Assembly: GCF_011764485.1 (NCBI RefSeq)
Contig: NZ_AP022848.1
Coordinates: 586,001 to 650,000 of the forward strand
Direction: 5' to 3'
Origin: Bosea sp. ANAM02
Lineage (GTDB): Bacteria > Pseudomonadota > Alphaproteobacteria > Rhizobiales > Beijerinckiaceae
Length of the DNA stretch: 64,000 nt
Below are positions 42,805 through 54,674 of this stretch, in pieces. The translations under genes were made by a program, and so were the position numbers. Under the pieces are notes generated by a model. That model saw only the letters and a list, made by a program, of their open reading frames with translations, was not told where the DNA came from and made no database searches. Every line of letters begins with the position of its first letter. Within the stretch, counting starts at the first letter, position 1.

Positions 42805-43770
42805 ATGCCCGAGACCATCTGCCTCCTCGACATGACCACGCCCGAGCGGGCCGACCGCCTGCGCGAATTCCTGCCCGAAGGCTTCGTGCTTACTCATGGC
42901 ACCGCCCGCGGCGACGAGCATATGAAGCAGATCATCGCCGAGGCCGATTATGCGATCTCCGGCCAGGTCGGCGTCTCCGGCGACGTGCTGCGCGCCGCCA
43001 AGAAGCTGAAGCTCCTGCATAAATGGGGCGTCGGCTACGACAATATCGACATCGAGACGGCCAGGGAGCTCGGCATCAAGGTCGCGCGTACGACCGGCTC
43101 GAATGCGGTCGCCGTTTCGGAGTTCGCGCTCGGCCTGACGATCTCAACGCTGCGCCTGATCGCCTATGGCAATGCCGAGCTGAAGAAGGGCAACTGGCGC
43201 ACGGGTCAGTTGCCGTCCGACACCTATACGCTCTCCGGCAAGACCGTCGGCGTCGTCGGCTTAGGCGCGATCGGCAAGAATTTCGCCAAGCTGCTGAAGG
43301 GCTTCGGCTGTACCATCCTCTACAGCAAGCGCACCCCGCTCGATACGGCGGAGGAAGCGGCGCTCGGTGTCAGGCATGCCTCGATCGACGAGATCCTGAC
43401 CCAGGCCGACGTCGTCTCGCTGCACTGCCCGCTGACGCCCGAGACCAAGGACCTGATCGACCTCGCGGCGCTCAAGACGATGAAGAAGACCGCGGTGCTG
43501 ATCAATTGCGCGCGCGGCGGCGTCGTCAACGAGACCGATCTCGTCACGGCGCTCCGGGCGAAGGAGATCGCGGGCGCGGCGATGGATGTCTACGAGATCG
43601 AGCCGCTGCCGGCGGACAGCCAGCTCCTCACGCTCGACAATCTCGTGACGACGCCGCATCTCGCCGCGATGGCGGCCGACAATTTCGCGCCGGTGGTGAA
43701 GCGCATGTTCGCGAACATGCAGCATGTCTCGCGCGGCGAGCCGGTGCCGCCGCTCGATCTGGTGGTGTGA
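42805..43770 (+). CDS. D-2-hydroxyacid dehydrogenase (SerA/phosphoglycerate dehydrogenase-like)
   Basis: A 321-residue NAD(P)-dependent enzyme. The Rossmann motif is GVVGLGAIGKNFAKLLKGFG, the catalytic Arg is in LINCARGGVVNE, Glu in MDVYEIEPLP and His in LVTTPHLAAMA. Length fits the family without an ACT domain, so it is not canonical SerA. It would interconvert a 2-keto and a D-2-hydroxy acid. It is the last gene of the GntR-linked run; a palindromic repeat follows. Confidence 0.92.
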   Translation: MPETICLLDMTTPERADRLREFLPEGFVLTHGTARGDEHMKQIIAEADYAISGQVGVSGDVLRAAKKLKLLHKWGVGYDNIDIETARELGIKVARTTGSNAVAVSEFALGLTISTLRLIAYGNAELKKGNWRTGQLPSDTYTLSGKTVGVVGLGAIGKNFAKLLKGFGCTILYSKRTPLDTAEEAALGVRHASIDEILTQADVVSLHCPLTPETKDLIDLAALKTMKKTAVLINCARGGVVNETDLVTALRAKEIAGAAMDVYEIEPLPADSQLLTLDNLVTTPHLAAMAADNFAPVVKRMFANMQHVSRGEPVPPLDLVV

Positions 43771-43805
43771 GGTCCACGCGTCGTCATTTTGCAAGGAAGC
43801 ACACC

Positions 43806-43901
43806 GTCATCCCGGGCTTGACCCGGGATCCATGCCGGAGCGCTGCCGGTCAAGGTTCAGGCATGGATCCCGGCTCTACGCTTCGCTCCGGCCGGGATGA
43901 C
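43806..43901 (+). repeat. Palindromic intergenic repeat (GTCATCCCGG class)
   Basis: Arms GTCATCCCGG (43806-43815) and CCGGGATGAC (43892-43901) are perfect complements. Inner segments GGATCCATGCC and GGCATGGATCC also pair. It lies between convergent genes and closely resembles 21169-21273. Confidence 0.85.
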
Positions 43902-43926
43902 CACGCGTTCTCAAATGTGGCGAAGC

Positions 43927-44649
43927 TCAGTGCAGCCCGCCGACGCCGATATAGCGTTCGAGTACGTCGGCATCGGCGCGCAGGGCGTCGGGCTTGCCGG
44001 ACCAGACGATCCGGCCGCGTTCGAGGATGATGACGTCTTCGGCGAAGGCGAGCGCGCTTTCCAGCCTTTGCTCGACGAAGAGGATGGTCATCGCGCCGCT
44101 GGCGGCGAGACGGCCGAAAGCCTCCATCAGCATGTCGCAGATGACCGGTGCCAAGCCTTCCAACGGCTCATCGAGCAGCAGGACGGCGGGCTGGCCGAGG
44201 ATGGTGCGCGCCGTCGCCAGCATCTGCTGCTCGCCGCCGGAGAGCTGGGAGCCGAGATTGCGGCGGCGCTCGCCGAGGCGGGGAAAGAGCGCATAGGCTT
44301 CCTCGATCGCGCTGCGCGGGCGGCCCTTGAGCCCGGCGAAGAGGTTCTCCTCCACCGTCAGGCCCTTGAAGATCTCGCGGGTCTGCGGGACGAGGCCGAT
44401 GCCACCATGGGCGCGGGCGGCCGTGCCGAGCGCGGTGACGTCCTGCCCGCCGAGGCTGATGCTGCCGGCATAGCGGCGGGTCAGCCCCATCAGGCTCGCC
44501 ATCAGCGTGGTCTTGCCCATGCCGTTGCGGCCGAGGATGGACAGGCGTCCGCCCGCCGGCACGGAAAACGAGACATCCTCCAGCACATGGATCTGGCCGT
44601 AGCCGGCGCTCAGGTTGCGGATGTCGAGATCAGCCGCCGGCATGGGCAT
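43927..44649 (-). CDS. livF: Branched-chain-type ABC transporter ATP-binding protein LivF
   Basis: A 240-residue ATPase. Walker A is GRNGMGKTT, the signature is LSGGEQQM, Walker B is VLLLDEPLEGLAP, with FVEQRLESA holding Gln in place of the switch His as usual in LivF. The start near 44649 (MPMPAADLDIRNLSAGYGQI) overlaps livG by 20 bases. It is the last gene of the minus-strand transporter operon that begins at 48669. Confidence 0.93.
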   Translation of the reverse strand: MPMPAADLDIRNLSAGYGQIHVLEDVSFSVPAGGRLSILGRNGMGKTTLMASLMGLTRRYAGSISLGGQDVTALGTAARAHGGIGLVPQTREIFKGLTVEENLFAGLKGRPRSAIEEAYALFPRLGERRRNLGSQLSGGEQQMLATARTILGQPAVLLLDEPLEGLAPVICDMLMEAFGRLAASGAMTILFVEQRLESALAFAEDVIILERGRIVWSGKPDALRADADVLERYIGVGGLH

Positions 44650-45388
44650 AGCTCCCGAGATAGGCTTCGCGGACCTTCGCATCCCTGGCGACTTCGGCCG
44701 GCAGACCCTGGAAGATCAGCTCGCCAGCGGCCAGGACCACGACCCGCTTGGCGAAGCGGAAGACGAGGTCCATGTCGTGCTCGATCATCAGCACGGCGAG
44801 CGAGGCGGGCAATCTCGCCAATGCTTCCTCGATGCGCGGCGTGTCGCTGGAGGGCACGCCGGCGGCGGGCTCGTCGAGCAGCAGCACCTTGGGGCGCTGG
44901 GCCAGTGCGATTGCGATTTCCAGAAGGCGCTGCTGGCCATAGGCGATTGCTCCGACCTTGCGGCGGGCAATCTCGGTCAGGCCGAGCGTGGCGAGGATGT
45001 CTGCCGCTTCGTCGGTCGCTGCGGAATCGCCGTGGAAGCGGGCGAGGATGCGCGTCGCCCGGCCGAGACGCTGCAGGATGGTCATGACGACATGCTCTTC
45101 CGGCGTCATGTCCGGGAAGAGTCGAGTCACCTGGAAGGTGCGGACGAGACCGCGCCTGACACGCTTGACCGCACCGAGATGCGTGATGTTCTCGCCGGCG
45201 AGATGGACGCTGCCCGCGCTCGGCGGGATGCGGCCGGTGACGAGGTTGACGAAGGTGGTCTTGCCGGCGCCGTTCGGGCCGATCAGGGCGAGGCGCTCAC
45301 CCTCGGTCATCGCGAGCGAAATGTCGCTGTTGACCTTCAGCCCGCCGAACGCCTTGGACAGATGCGAGACCTCGAAGACCGCGCTCAT
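44630..45388 (-). CDS. livG: Branched-chain-type ABC transporter ATP-binding protein LivG
   Basis: A 252-residue ATPase: Walker A GPNGAGKTTFVNLV, signature region IAYGQQRLLEIAIALA, Walker B VLLLDEPAAGVPSSD and switch His in MIEHDMDLVF. The divergent signature (AYGQQR) is normal for LivG. ATGA overlap with livM. It acts with LivF on the LivHM permease. Confidence 0.94.
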   Translation of the reverse strand: MSAVFEVSHLSKAFGGLKVNSDISLAMTEGERLALIGPNGAGKTTFVNLVTGRIPPSAGSVHLAGENITHLGAVKRVRRGLVRTFQVTRLFPDMTPEEHVVMTILQRLGRATRILARFHGDSAATDEAADILATLGLTEIARRKVGAIAYGQQRLLEIAIALAQRPKVLLLDEPAAGVPSSDTPRIEEALARLPASLAVLMIEHDMDLVFRFAKRVVVLAAGELIFQGLPAEVARDAKVREAYLGSYAHAGG

Positions 45389-46386
45389 CGGCCGGCCCTC
45401 CAGCGCTCGCGCATCAGCAGGCGGGCAAGCTCGTCGAGCGTGCCGGAGAGCCCGCGCGGGGCGAAGAGCACGATGGCGATCAGCACGGCGCCGACCAGCG
45501 TCATCCAGTGGAACGGGTTGATCGCCGCGACGATGTGCTCGAGCGCCATGAAGATCACGGTGCCGATCAGCGCGCCGTAGAGGTGGCCGATGCCGCCGAG
45601 CACAAGCATGACGAGCGCATTGGCCGAAATCTCGAAGCTGACGCTGTCGAGCCCGACGACCTGGGTCGCGATGGCTGCGAGCGCGCCGCCCGTGCCGGCG
45701 ACCGCGCCGGAGATGACGAACATCTTGAGCAGGACCGGGAAGGCATAGATGCCGAGGGCGCTGATCCTGAGCGGGTCCTCCTTCAGGCCGCGGCAGACCA
45801 TGCCGAAGGGCGAGCGCGTGACGAAACGCAGAATAGCGAAGACGATGATGAGCAGACCGAGGCCGAAGAGATAGGCGCTGCGACCCCAGAGATCGAACTC
45901 GAAGAGGCCGAAGAGCGGGGCCGGGCTCATGCCGGAGAGGCCGTCGCTGCCGCCGGTGATCGAGGAGGCCTTGTTGGCGGCTTCGTGCAGGAGCTGGACG
46001 ATAGCGATCGAGAGTACGAGCTGCGGCAGGCCATGGGCGCGCAGCATGATCGCGCCCATCAGGAGCCCCATGATCGCGCCGGCCGTCGCACCGATCAGGA
46101 TCAGCAGGACGGGGTCGGTGATGCCATGCACGCAGGCGATGCCGGCGGCATAGGCGCCGGCGCCGTAGAGCGCGCCCTGCCCGAGCGAGGCGACGCCGCA
46201 ATAGCCGACGATCAGGTCGAGCGAGAGGACGAGCAGCGCGACCGAGAGCACGCGGGTCAGGAAGGCGAGATTGTCGGGAAAGAGCCAGTAGCCGGCGAGG
46301 CCTGCGAGCGCGATCAGCGCGAGGCCGAGGAAATCGCGGCCGAGCGTGCGGCCTACGGCAGCGGGCGTGGAGGTTGCGCTCGCCAT
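45385..46386 (-). CDS. livM: Branched-chain-type ABC permease LivM
   Basis: A 333-residue inner-membrane protein with about ten hydrophobic segments. NLAFLTRVLSVALLVLSLDL, GVASLGQGALYGAGAYAAGI and VLGGIGHLYGALIGTVIFMA are the LivM signatures. It starts immediately at the livH stop, with no gap. It forms the importer channel with LivH. Confidence 0.94.
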   Translation of the reverse strand: MASATSTPAAVGRTLGRDFLGLALIALAGLAGYWLFPDNLAFLTRVLSVALLVLSLDLIVGYCGVASLGQGALYGAGAYAAGIACVHGITDPVLLILIGATAGAIMGLLMGAIMLRAHGLPQLVLSIAIVQLLHEAANKASSITGGSDGLSGMSPAPLFGLFEFDLWGRSAYLFGLGLLIIVFAILRFVTRSPFGMVCRGLKEDPLRISALGIYAFPVLLKMFVISGAVAGTGGALAAIATQVVGLDSVSFEISANALVMLVLGGIGHLYGALIGTVIFMALEHIVAAINPFHWMTLVGAVLIAIVLFAPRGLSGTLDELARLLMRERWRAGR

Positions 46387-47250
46387 TTACTGCGCCCGTC
46401 CCATCAGGCCGCGCGGGAAGGCGCAGACCACCAGGATCACCGCGAGATAGAAGAAGAAATTGCCGAAATCCGGCACCAGGTAGCGCGCGGTGACGTCGAT
46501 GGCGCCGAGCAGCAGGCAGGCGGCCAGCGCGCCGGGAATGGAGCCGGCCCCGCCGACCGAGACGACGACGAGGAAGGTCACCATGTAGCGCAGCGCGTAA
46601 TAGGGTTCGATCGGCAGGAACTCGGCGCCGACCACGCCGCCGAAGGCCGCAAGCCCGATCGCCAGCGCGAAGCTCAGCCCGTAGATGATCTCGGTGCGGA
46701 TGCCGAGCGTGCGCGCCATCGGCGCGTTCTCGACAGCGGCGCGCAAGTTGATGCCGAAGCCGGTACGCTCGATCAGGAACCACAGCCCCCCGGCGACGAC
46801 GAGGCCGCTGGCGATGACGAAGAGCCGGTGCCCGGCGATGCTGCGGAAGCCGAGATCGACCGAGCGGGCGAGCTCGGCCGGCAGCGGTATGGTCTTCAGC
46901 GTCGGCCCGAAAAAGTAGTTGGTGATGCCGATGACGCAGAAGGTGATTCCGATCGTCATCAGCACCTGCGAGAGCTCGCTGCGGTCATAGATGCGGCGAT
47001 AGAGCAGGCGTTCGACTGGCACCGCGATGATCACCGTGCCGATCATGGCGAGGATGATGCCGAAGCCATAACCGAGGCCGAGATCGCGGACGGCATAGGA
47101 GGCGATATACCCGCCGATCATGGCGAAGGCGCCATGGGCGAGGTTCACCACCCGCATCAGGCAAATGGTCAGCGACAGGCCGATGCAGATGATGAACAGC
47201 GCCATGCCATAGGCCAGCGCATCCATGGCGATGCTCAGCGCGGTCTGCAT
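46387..47250 (-). CDS. livH: Branched-chain-type ABC permease LivH
   Basis: A 287-residue inner-membrane protein. The start at 47250 (MQTALSIAMDALAYGMALF) is taken since it leads straight into the first membrane helix. LMRVVNLAHGAFAMIGGYIA and FLVVVSVGGAGSIPGALAAC are typical LivH sequences. A palindromic repeat lies between it and the binding-protein gene upstream. Confidence 0.94.
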   Translation of the reverse strand: MQTALSIAMDALAYGMALFIICIGLSLTICLMRVVNLAHGAFAMIGGYIASYAVRDLGLGYGFGIILAMIGTVIIAVPVERLLYRRIYDRSELSQVLMTIGITFCVIGITNYFFGPTLKTIPLPAELARSVDLGFRSIAGHRLFVIASGLVVAGGLWFLIERTGFGINLRAAVENAPMARTLGIRTEIIYGLSFALAIGLAAFGGVVGAEFLPIEPYYALRYMVTFLVVVSVGGAGSIPGALAACLLLGAIDVTARYLVPDFGNFFFYLAVILVVCAFPRGLMGRAQ

Positions 47251-47300
47251 GCTGCGGGCCTCGTCGCGTTCGAGTGAAGCGCGTGGATAAGCGTACAACC

Positions 47301-47457
47301 GTCATTCCGGGGTGGCCTGCAAGGCCGAGCCCGGAATCCAGAAACGCTGCCATCCATCATGAAGCCGAGCCGTTGCCAGGCCTCTTGTGGTCAAGGGTAT
47401 CGGTTCTGGGTTCCGGGCTCATCGCTGACGCGATGCCCCGGAATGACGGCGTGTTTC
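47301..47457 (-). repeat. Palindromic repeat between livK and livH
   Basis: Arms GTCATTCCGG (47301-47310) and CCGGAATGAC (47448-47457) are perfect complements, enclosing further partial pairings (GGTTCCGGGCTC, GAGCCCGGAATCC). Its place inside the operon could reduce transcription or stabilise the upstream livK message. Confidence 0.8.
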
Positions 47458-47475
47458 CAGCGGGAAACGGCGCCG

Positions 47476-48669
47476 TTACTTCGTCAGGCCGGAATCCTTC
47501 TGCTCCGGCACGCTGGCGATCTCCTTGTTGATCCAGCGGCCCTGCGCGTCCTTGGCGACTTCGCGCAGATAGATCGTCTGGGTGATATGGCGGGTCTCGG
47601 GGTCGATCTTGACCGGGCCGCGCGGGCTTTCCCAGCCGAGACCCTTCACGGCCTCGACCGCCTTCTCGGCATCCTGCTTGCCGGCGGTGGCCGCGATCAT
47701 CTTGGAGATCACGAACATCCCGTCATAGGCACCGACCGCCGGGAAGGAGACGAGATCGGGCGCGCCGATCGCCTTTTCGGCGGCGGCAACGAAGCGCTTG
47801 TTGATCTCGGATTCATGCGAGACCGCATAGTGGAACGAGGTGATCAGGCCGGCGGCCGCCTCGCCAAGAGCCGGCAGGTCGGATTCCTGGGTCAGGTCGC
47901 CGGGCGCGAAGAGCTTGACGCCCGCCTTCTTCAGGCCGGTATCGCTGAAGGCCTTGACGAAGCCCAGCGTTGGCGGGCCGGAAGGCAGGAAGGCGAAGAC
48001 GCCTTGGGCCCCCGCATCGCGGATGCGCTGCATGATCGGGCTGAACTCGGTGGTGTTCAGGGGAATGCGGATCGCTTCCTTGACATCGCCGCCGGCCGCC
48101 GCGATCGCCTTTTTGAAGGCGCCCTCGGCATCGACGCCCGGGCCGTAATCGCTGACGATCGAGACGAATGTCTTGACGCCACGCTCCACCGCCGCCTTGC
48201 CGAGCGGCGTCGTGGTCTGGGACAGCGTGAAGGAAGTGCGCACCACCAGCGGCGACGAGGTCATGATCGCCGAGGTCGCGGCGTTGAAGATCACCAGCGG
48301 AACATTGCCCTGCTTCAGCAGCGGGGTGATCGCCATCGCGTCCGGCGTGAAATAGACGCCGCCGAGATATTGCACCTTGTCGCGCACGATCAGCTCCTGC
48401 GCCAGCGCGCGGGCCTGCTGCGGATTAGCGGTCGGCAGGTCGCGATAGACCAGCTCGATATCGTGGCCGGCGACGGTCTTGCCGTTCTGCGCCAGCCAGG
48501 CCTCGGCACCGGCCTGGAAGTTCTTGCCCTGCAGGGCGAAGGGGCCGGAGAACGGCCCGATGATGCCGACCTTGATCGTGTCGGCCATGGCGGACGCGCC
48601 GAGCGCGAGCGCTCCGGCCAGTGCCAGTGCGCTGGCGGGCAGCAATCTGTTCAGGAAACCCTTTGTCAT
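47476..48669 (-). CDS. Branched-chain-type ABC substrate-binding protein
   Basis: A 397-residue periplasmic protein. The start at 48669 gives a Sec signal (MTKGFLNRLLPASALALAG, ending ASAMA-DT). Mature features are IKVGIIGPFSGPFALQGKNF, GGVYFTPDAMAITPLLKQGN and VSIVSDYGPGVDAEGAFKKA, typical of the aromatic/amide branch of LivJ-like proteins. It lies 118 bases after pobA on the same strand, so 4-hydroxybenzoate or a related aromatic acid is a reasonable ligand; amino acids are the alternative. Confidence 0.9.
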   Translation of the reverse strand: MTKGFLNRLLPASALALAGALALGASAMADTIKVGIIGPFSGPFALQGKNFQAGAEAWLAQNGKTVAGHDIELVYRDLPTANPQQARALAQELIVRDKVQYLGGVYFTPDAMAITPLLKQGNVPLVIFNAATSAIMTSSPLVVRTSFTLSQTTTPLGKAAVERGVKTFVSIVSDYGPGVDAEGAFKKAIAAAGGDVKEAIRIPLNTTEFSPIMQRIRDAGAQGVFAFLPSGPPTLGFVKAFSDTGLKKAGVKLFAPGDLTQESDLPALGEAAAGLITSFHYAVSHESEINKRFVAAAEKAIGAPDLVSFPAVGAYDGMFVISKMIAATAGKQDAEKAVEAVKGLGWESPRGPVKIDPETRHITQTIYLREVAKDAQGRWINKEIASVPEQKDSGLTK

Positions 48670-48787
48670 TCCATCTCCTCCCGATCCTGCCTGACTCGGC
48701 AGTGCTTTAGCCGTTCGGGCCGGTCGCCGCCACGGCGCCGCGCCTCTCGTTCTCACCAACGCAATTTTCTGCCGCGAGGCAATGCCC

Positions 48788-50967
<2,180 letters not shown>

Positions 50968-50973
50968 GGCGGC

Positions 50974-52155
50974 TTAGCCTGCCGCCTCGATCTCCTTCAT
51001 CACGGCGGCGGCCTCGGCGAAGGCGGTGTTCCCGGCGGGGACGCCGGCATAGATCGCCGTCTGCATCAGCACTTCCTTGAGGTCGTCCTGCGTGAAGCCG
51101 CCGCGCGTCAGACCGGCGCGGACATGCAGGCGGAACTCCTCCCAGCGGCCGAGGCTCGCCGTGATCGCCAGCACGAGCAGCCGGCGCGTGCGGTCGTCGA
51201 GGCCCGGCCGGCTCCAGATTTCCTGCCAGGCGATGCGGGTGATCATCGCCTGGAATTCGGCATTGAACGGCGTGCGGTTCGCGAGCGACCGATCCACCCA
51301 GGCATCGCCGAGGACGCGGCGGCGGTTCCCGAGGCCGGCTTCGAACAGGGCATCGGCCGCGTCGGCCGTGTCGGCTCCCGGCTCGAGGAAGGCGCGCAGC
51401 GCTCCGGCCAATGCGGCGGGGGCCTCGATGGGAGCTAGATGAGCGCAATCGAGATGCGCGTGCTTCGCGGACGGCATGGCGGCAAGCAGGTTCTCGCCAT
51501 GGCCGGCGAGAGGCGTCGAGACGTCGCGCCCGCCGGTGACGACGAGGACCGGGCAGGCAATCGTGCCTATCCGCCCGATCAACTCCATGTCGCGGATCGC
51601 GGCGCCCGCTCCGGCATAGCCCTGGCTCGCCTGGGCGACGAGATTACGCTTGAGGCTCGCGGCGATCGCGGGCTGGCCGGTGGCGAAGGCGGGTGACAGG
51701 AAACGCTGCAGTGCCGCATCGGCGATGGAGGCGGTGCCCCCCGCGCGAACCTGCGCGATGCGATCGCGCCAGACGCCCGCATCCATCGTGGCGGATGTGC
51801 AGATCAGGGCGACCGCCGAAACGCGGTCGGGGTGGCCGAGCGCCAGCTCCATCGCGATCATGCCGCCGAGCGAGACGCCGGCCACCGCTGCCCGCGCGAT
51901 GCCGGCTGCGTCCATGGCGGCGGCGACGTCGCTTGCGAGCATGGACAAGGTGTAGTCGCCGTCAGGGGCATCGGAGGCGCCGTGGCCGCGCGTATCGATC
52001 CGCAAGGTTCGGAAGGCGGCGAGCAGGGCCGGCATCGCCGCGTCCCAGAGCGACATGTCGGTGCCGATCGAATTCAGCAGGACGAGCGCCGGCTTGTCCT
52101 CGCTGCCTTCCAGCTTCCAGTAGATGCGGGCGCCGCTATTCGCTGCGAAGGGCAT
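50974..52155 (-). CDS. pcaL: Fused 3-oxoadipate enol-lactonase / 4-carboxymuconolactone decarboxylase
   Basis: A 393-residue bifunctional protein. Residues 1-260 are an alpha/beta hydrolase (PcaD): RIDTRGHGASDAPDGDYTLS, nucleophile elbow VAGVSLGGMIAMELAL, and catalytic His in LDCAHLAPIEAP. Residues 265-393 are PcaC: RRVLGDAWVDRSLANRTPFN, RRLLVLAITASLGRWEEFRL, VLMQTAIYAGVPAGNTAF. It decarboxylates gamma-carboxymuconolactone and hydrolyses the enol-lactone to beta-ketoadipate. The start is 52155, ten bases after the pcaB stop. The fusion is also known as PcaL in actinobacteria. Confidence 0.94.
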   Translation of the reverse strand: MPFAANSGARIYWKLEGSEDKPALVLLNSIGTDMSLWDAAMPALLAAFRTLRIDTRGHGASDAPDGDYTLSMLASDVAAAMDAAGIARAAVAGVSLGGMIAMELALGHPDRVSAVALICTSATMDAGVWRDRIAQVRAGGTASIADAALQRFLSPAFATGQPAIAASLKRNLVAQASQGYAGAGAAIRDMELIGRIGTIACPVLVVTGGRDVSTPLAGHGENLLAAMPSAKHAHLDCAHLAPIEAPAALAGALRAFLEPGADTADAADALFEAGLGNRRRVLGDAWVDRSLANRTPFNAEFQAMITRIAWQEIWSRPGLDDRTRRLLVLAITASLGRWEEFRLHVRAGLTRGGFTQDDLKEVLMQTAIYAGVPAGNTAFAEAAAVMKEIEAAG

Positions 52156-52165
52156 CGTGGGTTCC

Positions 52166-53305
52166 TCAATCGTCCTGTGCAAGCAATGCGGCGACAAGGG
52201 CCGCGCTTTCGCCGATATCGTTGCCGAGCCCGGCTGCCGCGAGATTGCGGGCGATGGCGGCTTCGTCGACCTCCAGTCCTTCCGCGACCGTCGCCATGGC
52301 CTCAGCCGCGCCGGCCGCGAGCAGGAAGAGATCGGCCAGCGCCGGGCCTTCCGCCTGCCAGCCGCCGAGGCCGCGTTCCTGCTCTGCGGGGAGCCCGGCG
52401 AGGATGCCGGCGACGAGGCCGGGCGCACGCAGGCTGGCGGAGAGGGCGACCTGACAGCCGGTCGGGTTGCGCTTATGGGCCATGGCGGAGGAGCCGCCGC
52501 GCCCGGGGATCGCGGGCTCGCGGGCCTCGGCGATGCCGTTCTGGGCCAAAAGCGAGACATCGCGCGCCATCTTGCCGAGCGCGCCGATGACAATGGCTAG
52601 CGCTGCCGCGACGCCGGCGATGCCGCCACGGCGGGCATGCCAGGGCGGTGCGTCGGGGAGGTCAAGCGCGGCGGCAAGGCGAGCGGAGACGGCTGCGGCC
52701 TTACCATTGAGGCCGGCGCGCGAACCGGCGGCGCCGCCGAATTGCAGGACGGCACCCGCCTCGACTTCATGGCGCAGGCGGGCTGCGGCTTCCGCGATGC
52801 CGGCCTGCCAATGGGCGATGCGCAGGCCGAAACCGATGGGCAGCGCGCCCTGCAGCAGGGTCCGGCCGATGGCCGGCGTCGCGGCGTGGCGTTGGGCGAG
52901 GGCGGCGAGCGCCGTCGTGATGCGGCTAAGCTCACGGCCGAGCAGTCCGTTCGCGGCGCGAATCTGGCAGGCCAGCACCGTGTCGGCGACGTCCTGGCTG
53001 GTTGCGCCCCTGTGCAGGGCTTTCGCGGCCTCGCCGCTCAGGGCAGCGCGCAGGCGCGTCACCAGCGGGATCGCCAGCGTGCCGGCGAGCGCGGCTTCCT
53101 CCGCCAATTCGGCGGGGTCGATCGCGATCGAGCTACAGAGCGTCGCGATCGCTTCCGCCGCTTCCGTGCCGATCAGGCCCTCGGCCGCCTCGGCGCGGGC
53201 CAGCTCGGCCTCGAAGGCGAGGGCATGACGCAACGTGGCCGCGTCCGAGAACGCGGCCAGCATCGCCGGGGTCGTCGCCGGCCTTGCGCGGAGAAGACCG
53301 CTCAC
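52166..53305 (-). CDS. pcaB: 3-carboxy-cis,cis-muconate cycloisomerase
   Basis: A 379-residue member of the fumarase/aspartase superfamily with the signature [20 protein letters not shown] and [20 protein letters not shown]. It turns beta-carboxymuconate into gamma-carboxymuconolactone. It starts with GTG at 53305, overlapping the pcaJ stop by four bases. Length is slightly short compared with about 450 in many bacteria but usual for alphaproteobacteria (about 350-380). Confidence 0.93.
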   Translation of the reverse strand: MSGLLRARPATTPAMLAAFSDAATLRHALAFEAELARAEAAEGLIGTEAAEAIATLCSSIAIDPAELAEEAALAGTLAIPLVTRLRAALSGEAAKALHRGATSQDVADTVLACQIRAANGLLGRELSRITTALAALAQRHAATPAIGRTLLQGALPIGFGLRIAHWQAGIAEAAARLRHEVEAGAVLQFGGAAGSRAGLNGKAAAVSARLAAALDLPDAPPWHARRGGIAGVAAALAIVIGALGKMARDVSLLAQNGIAEAREPAIPGRGGSSAMAHKRNPTGCQVALSASLRAPGLVAGILAGLPAEQERGLGGWQAEGPALADLFLLAAGAAEAMATVAEGLEVDEAAIARNLAAAGLGNDIGESAALVAALLAQDD

Positions 53306-53964
53306 GCGGCCTTTGCGAGACTTGGCGCGACGGCGAAGGCAGCCTGCGTCTTGGCCTTGACCTCGTCGAGCGTGACGCCCGGTGCGAGCTCGATCAGGGT
53401 CAAGCCGCCACCATTGGCCTTGTCGCAGGTCATCACGCAGAGATCGGTGATGATCATGTCGACCACGCCCGCGCCGGTCAGCGGCAGCGAGCAGCGCTCC
53501 AGCACCTTGGATTCGCCGGCCTTGTTGGCGTGGTCCATGACGACGATGACCTTCTTGACGCCGGCGACGAGGTCCATCGCGCCGCCCATGCCCTTCACCA
53601 TCTTGCCGGGAATCGTCCAGTTGGCGATGTCGCCGTTCGCCGCCACTTCCATGGCGCCAAGGATGGTCAGGTCGATATGGCCGCCGCGGATCATCGCGAA
53701 GCTATCGGCCGAGGAGAAGAAGCTCGAGCTCGGCAGCACCGTGATCGTCTGCTTGCCGGCATTGATCAGGTCGGGATCGGCCTCGCCCTCATAGGGGAAG
53801 GGGCCGATGCCGAGCAGGCCGTTCTCGGACTGCAAGGTGACGTCGACGCCCTCGGGGATGTAGTTCGCCACCAGCGTCGGGATGCCGATGCCGAGATTGA
53901 CGTAGAAGCCGTCCTTGAGCTCCCTGGCCGCGCGGGCAGCGACCTCTTCGCGGGTCCAGGCCAT
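53302..53964 (-). CDS. pcaJ: 3-oxoadipate CoA-transferase subunit B
   Basis: A 220-residue subunit. Features are [40 protein letters not shown] (with the catalytic Glu of the SENG motif) and [20 protein letters not shown]. With PcaI it moves CoA from succinyl-CoA to beta-ketoadipate. Its ATG overlaps the pcaI stop by one base (TGATG). Confidence 0.95.
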   Translation of the reverse strand: MAWTREEVAARAARELKDGFYVNLGIGIPTLVANYIPEGVDVTLQSENGLLGIGPFPYEGEADPDLINAGKQTITVLPSSSFFSSADSFAMIRGGHIDLTILGAMEVAANGDIANWTIPGKMVKGMGGAMDLVAGVKKVIVVMDHANKAGESKVLERCSLPLTGAGVVDMIITDLCVMTCDKANGGGLTLIELAPGVTLDEVKAKTQAAFAVAPSLAKAA

Positions 53965-54674
53965 CAGGCTGCCTCCCTCTTGCGCTCGGTCAGCTTCTCG
54001 ATGCGCTTCTCGTTGATCGTGCTCTTGATGACGCGGTCGACATAGATGCCGGGCGTGTGGATCGCCTCGGGATCGAGCGAGCCGACCGGGACGATCTCCT
54101 CGACCTCGGCCACGGTCACCTTGCCGGCGGTCGCCATGTTCGGATTGAAGTTCCGCGCGGTCTTCCGATAGACGAGATTGCCGGCGGTATCGGCCTTCCA
54201 GGCCTTGACGATGGCAAGATCGGCACGCAGCCAGGTCTCGCGGACATAGAGCTGGCCCTCGAATTCCTCGACCGGCTTGCCCTCGGCGACGACGGTGCCG
54301 ACGCCGGTCCTGGTGTAGAAGGCCGGGATGCCGGCGCCGCCGGCGCGGATGCGCTCGGCCAGCGTGCCCTGCGGGTTCAGCTCCAGCTCCAGCTCGCCGG
54401 CGAGATATTGCTGCTCGAACAGCTTGTTCTCACCGACATAGGACGCGATCATCTTTTTGATCTGGCGGCTTTGCAGCAGCATCCACAGGCCGAAGCCGTC
54501 GGCGCCGGCATTGTTCGAGATCACCGTGAGGTTCTTCACGCCGGAATCGCGGATCTCCGGGATCAGGCTCTCGGGATTGCCCGACAGACCGAAGCCGCCC
54601 GACATGATCGTCATCCCGTCGAAGAGCAGGCCCTCCAGCGCAGCCGCCGGGCCGTCGTAGATCTTCCCTGTCAT
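53964..54674 (-). CDS. pcaI: 3-oxoadipate CoA-transferase subunit A
   Basis: A 236-residue subunit starting at 54674 with GGAG upstream. Features are [39 protein letters not shown] and [20 protein letters not shown], typical of CoA-transferase family I alpha subunits. It heads the pcaI-pcaJ-pcaB-pcaDC operon. Acetoacetate CoA-transferase is the closest alternative; the linked pcaB and pcaDC decide for 3-oxoadipate. Confidence 0.94.
   Translation of the reverse strand: MTGKIYDGPAAALEGLLFDGMTIMSGGFGLSGNPESLIPEIRDSGVKNLTVISNNAGADGFGLWMLLQSRQIKKMIASYVGENKLFEQQYLAGELELELNPQGTLAERIRAGGAGIPAFYTRTGVGTVVAEGKPVEEFEGQLYVRETWLRADLAIVKAWKADTAGNLVYRKTARNFNPNMATAGKVTVAEVEEIVPVGSLDPEAIHTPGIYVDRVIKSTINEKRIEKLTERKREAA

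Noticed and set aside
44630..46783. A single 717-codon frame covering livG and the antisense of livM
   Set aside because: Only its last 252 codons are LivG; the first part is an out-of-frame reading of livM and livH, which have their own frames.
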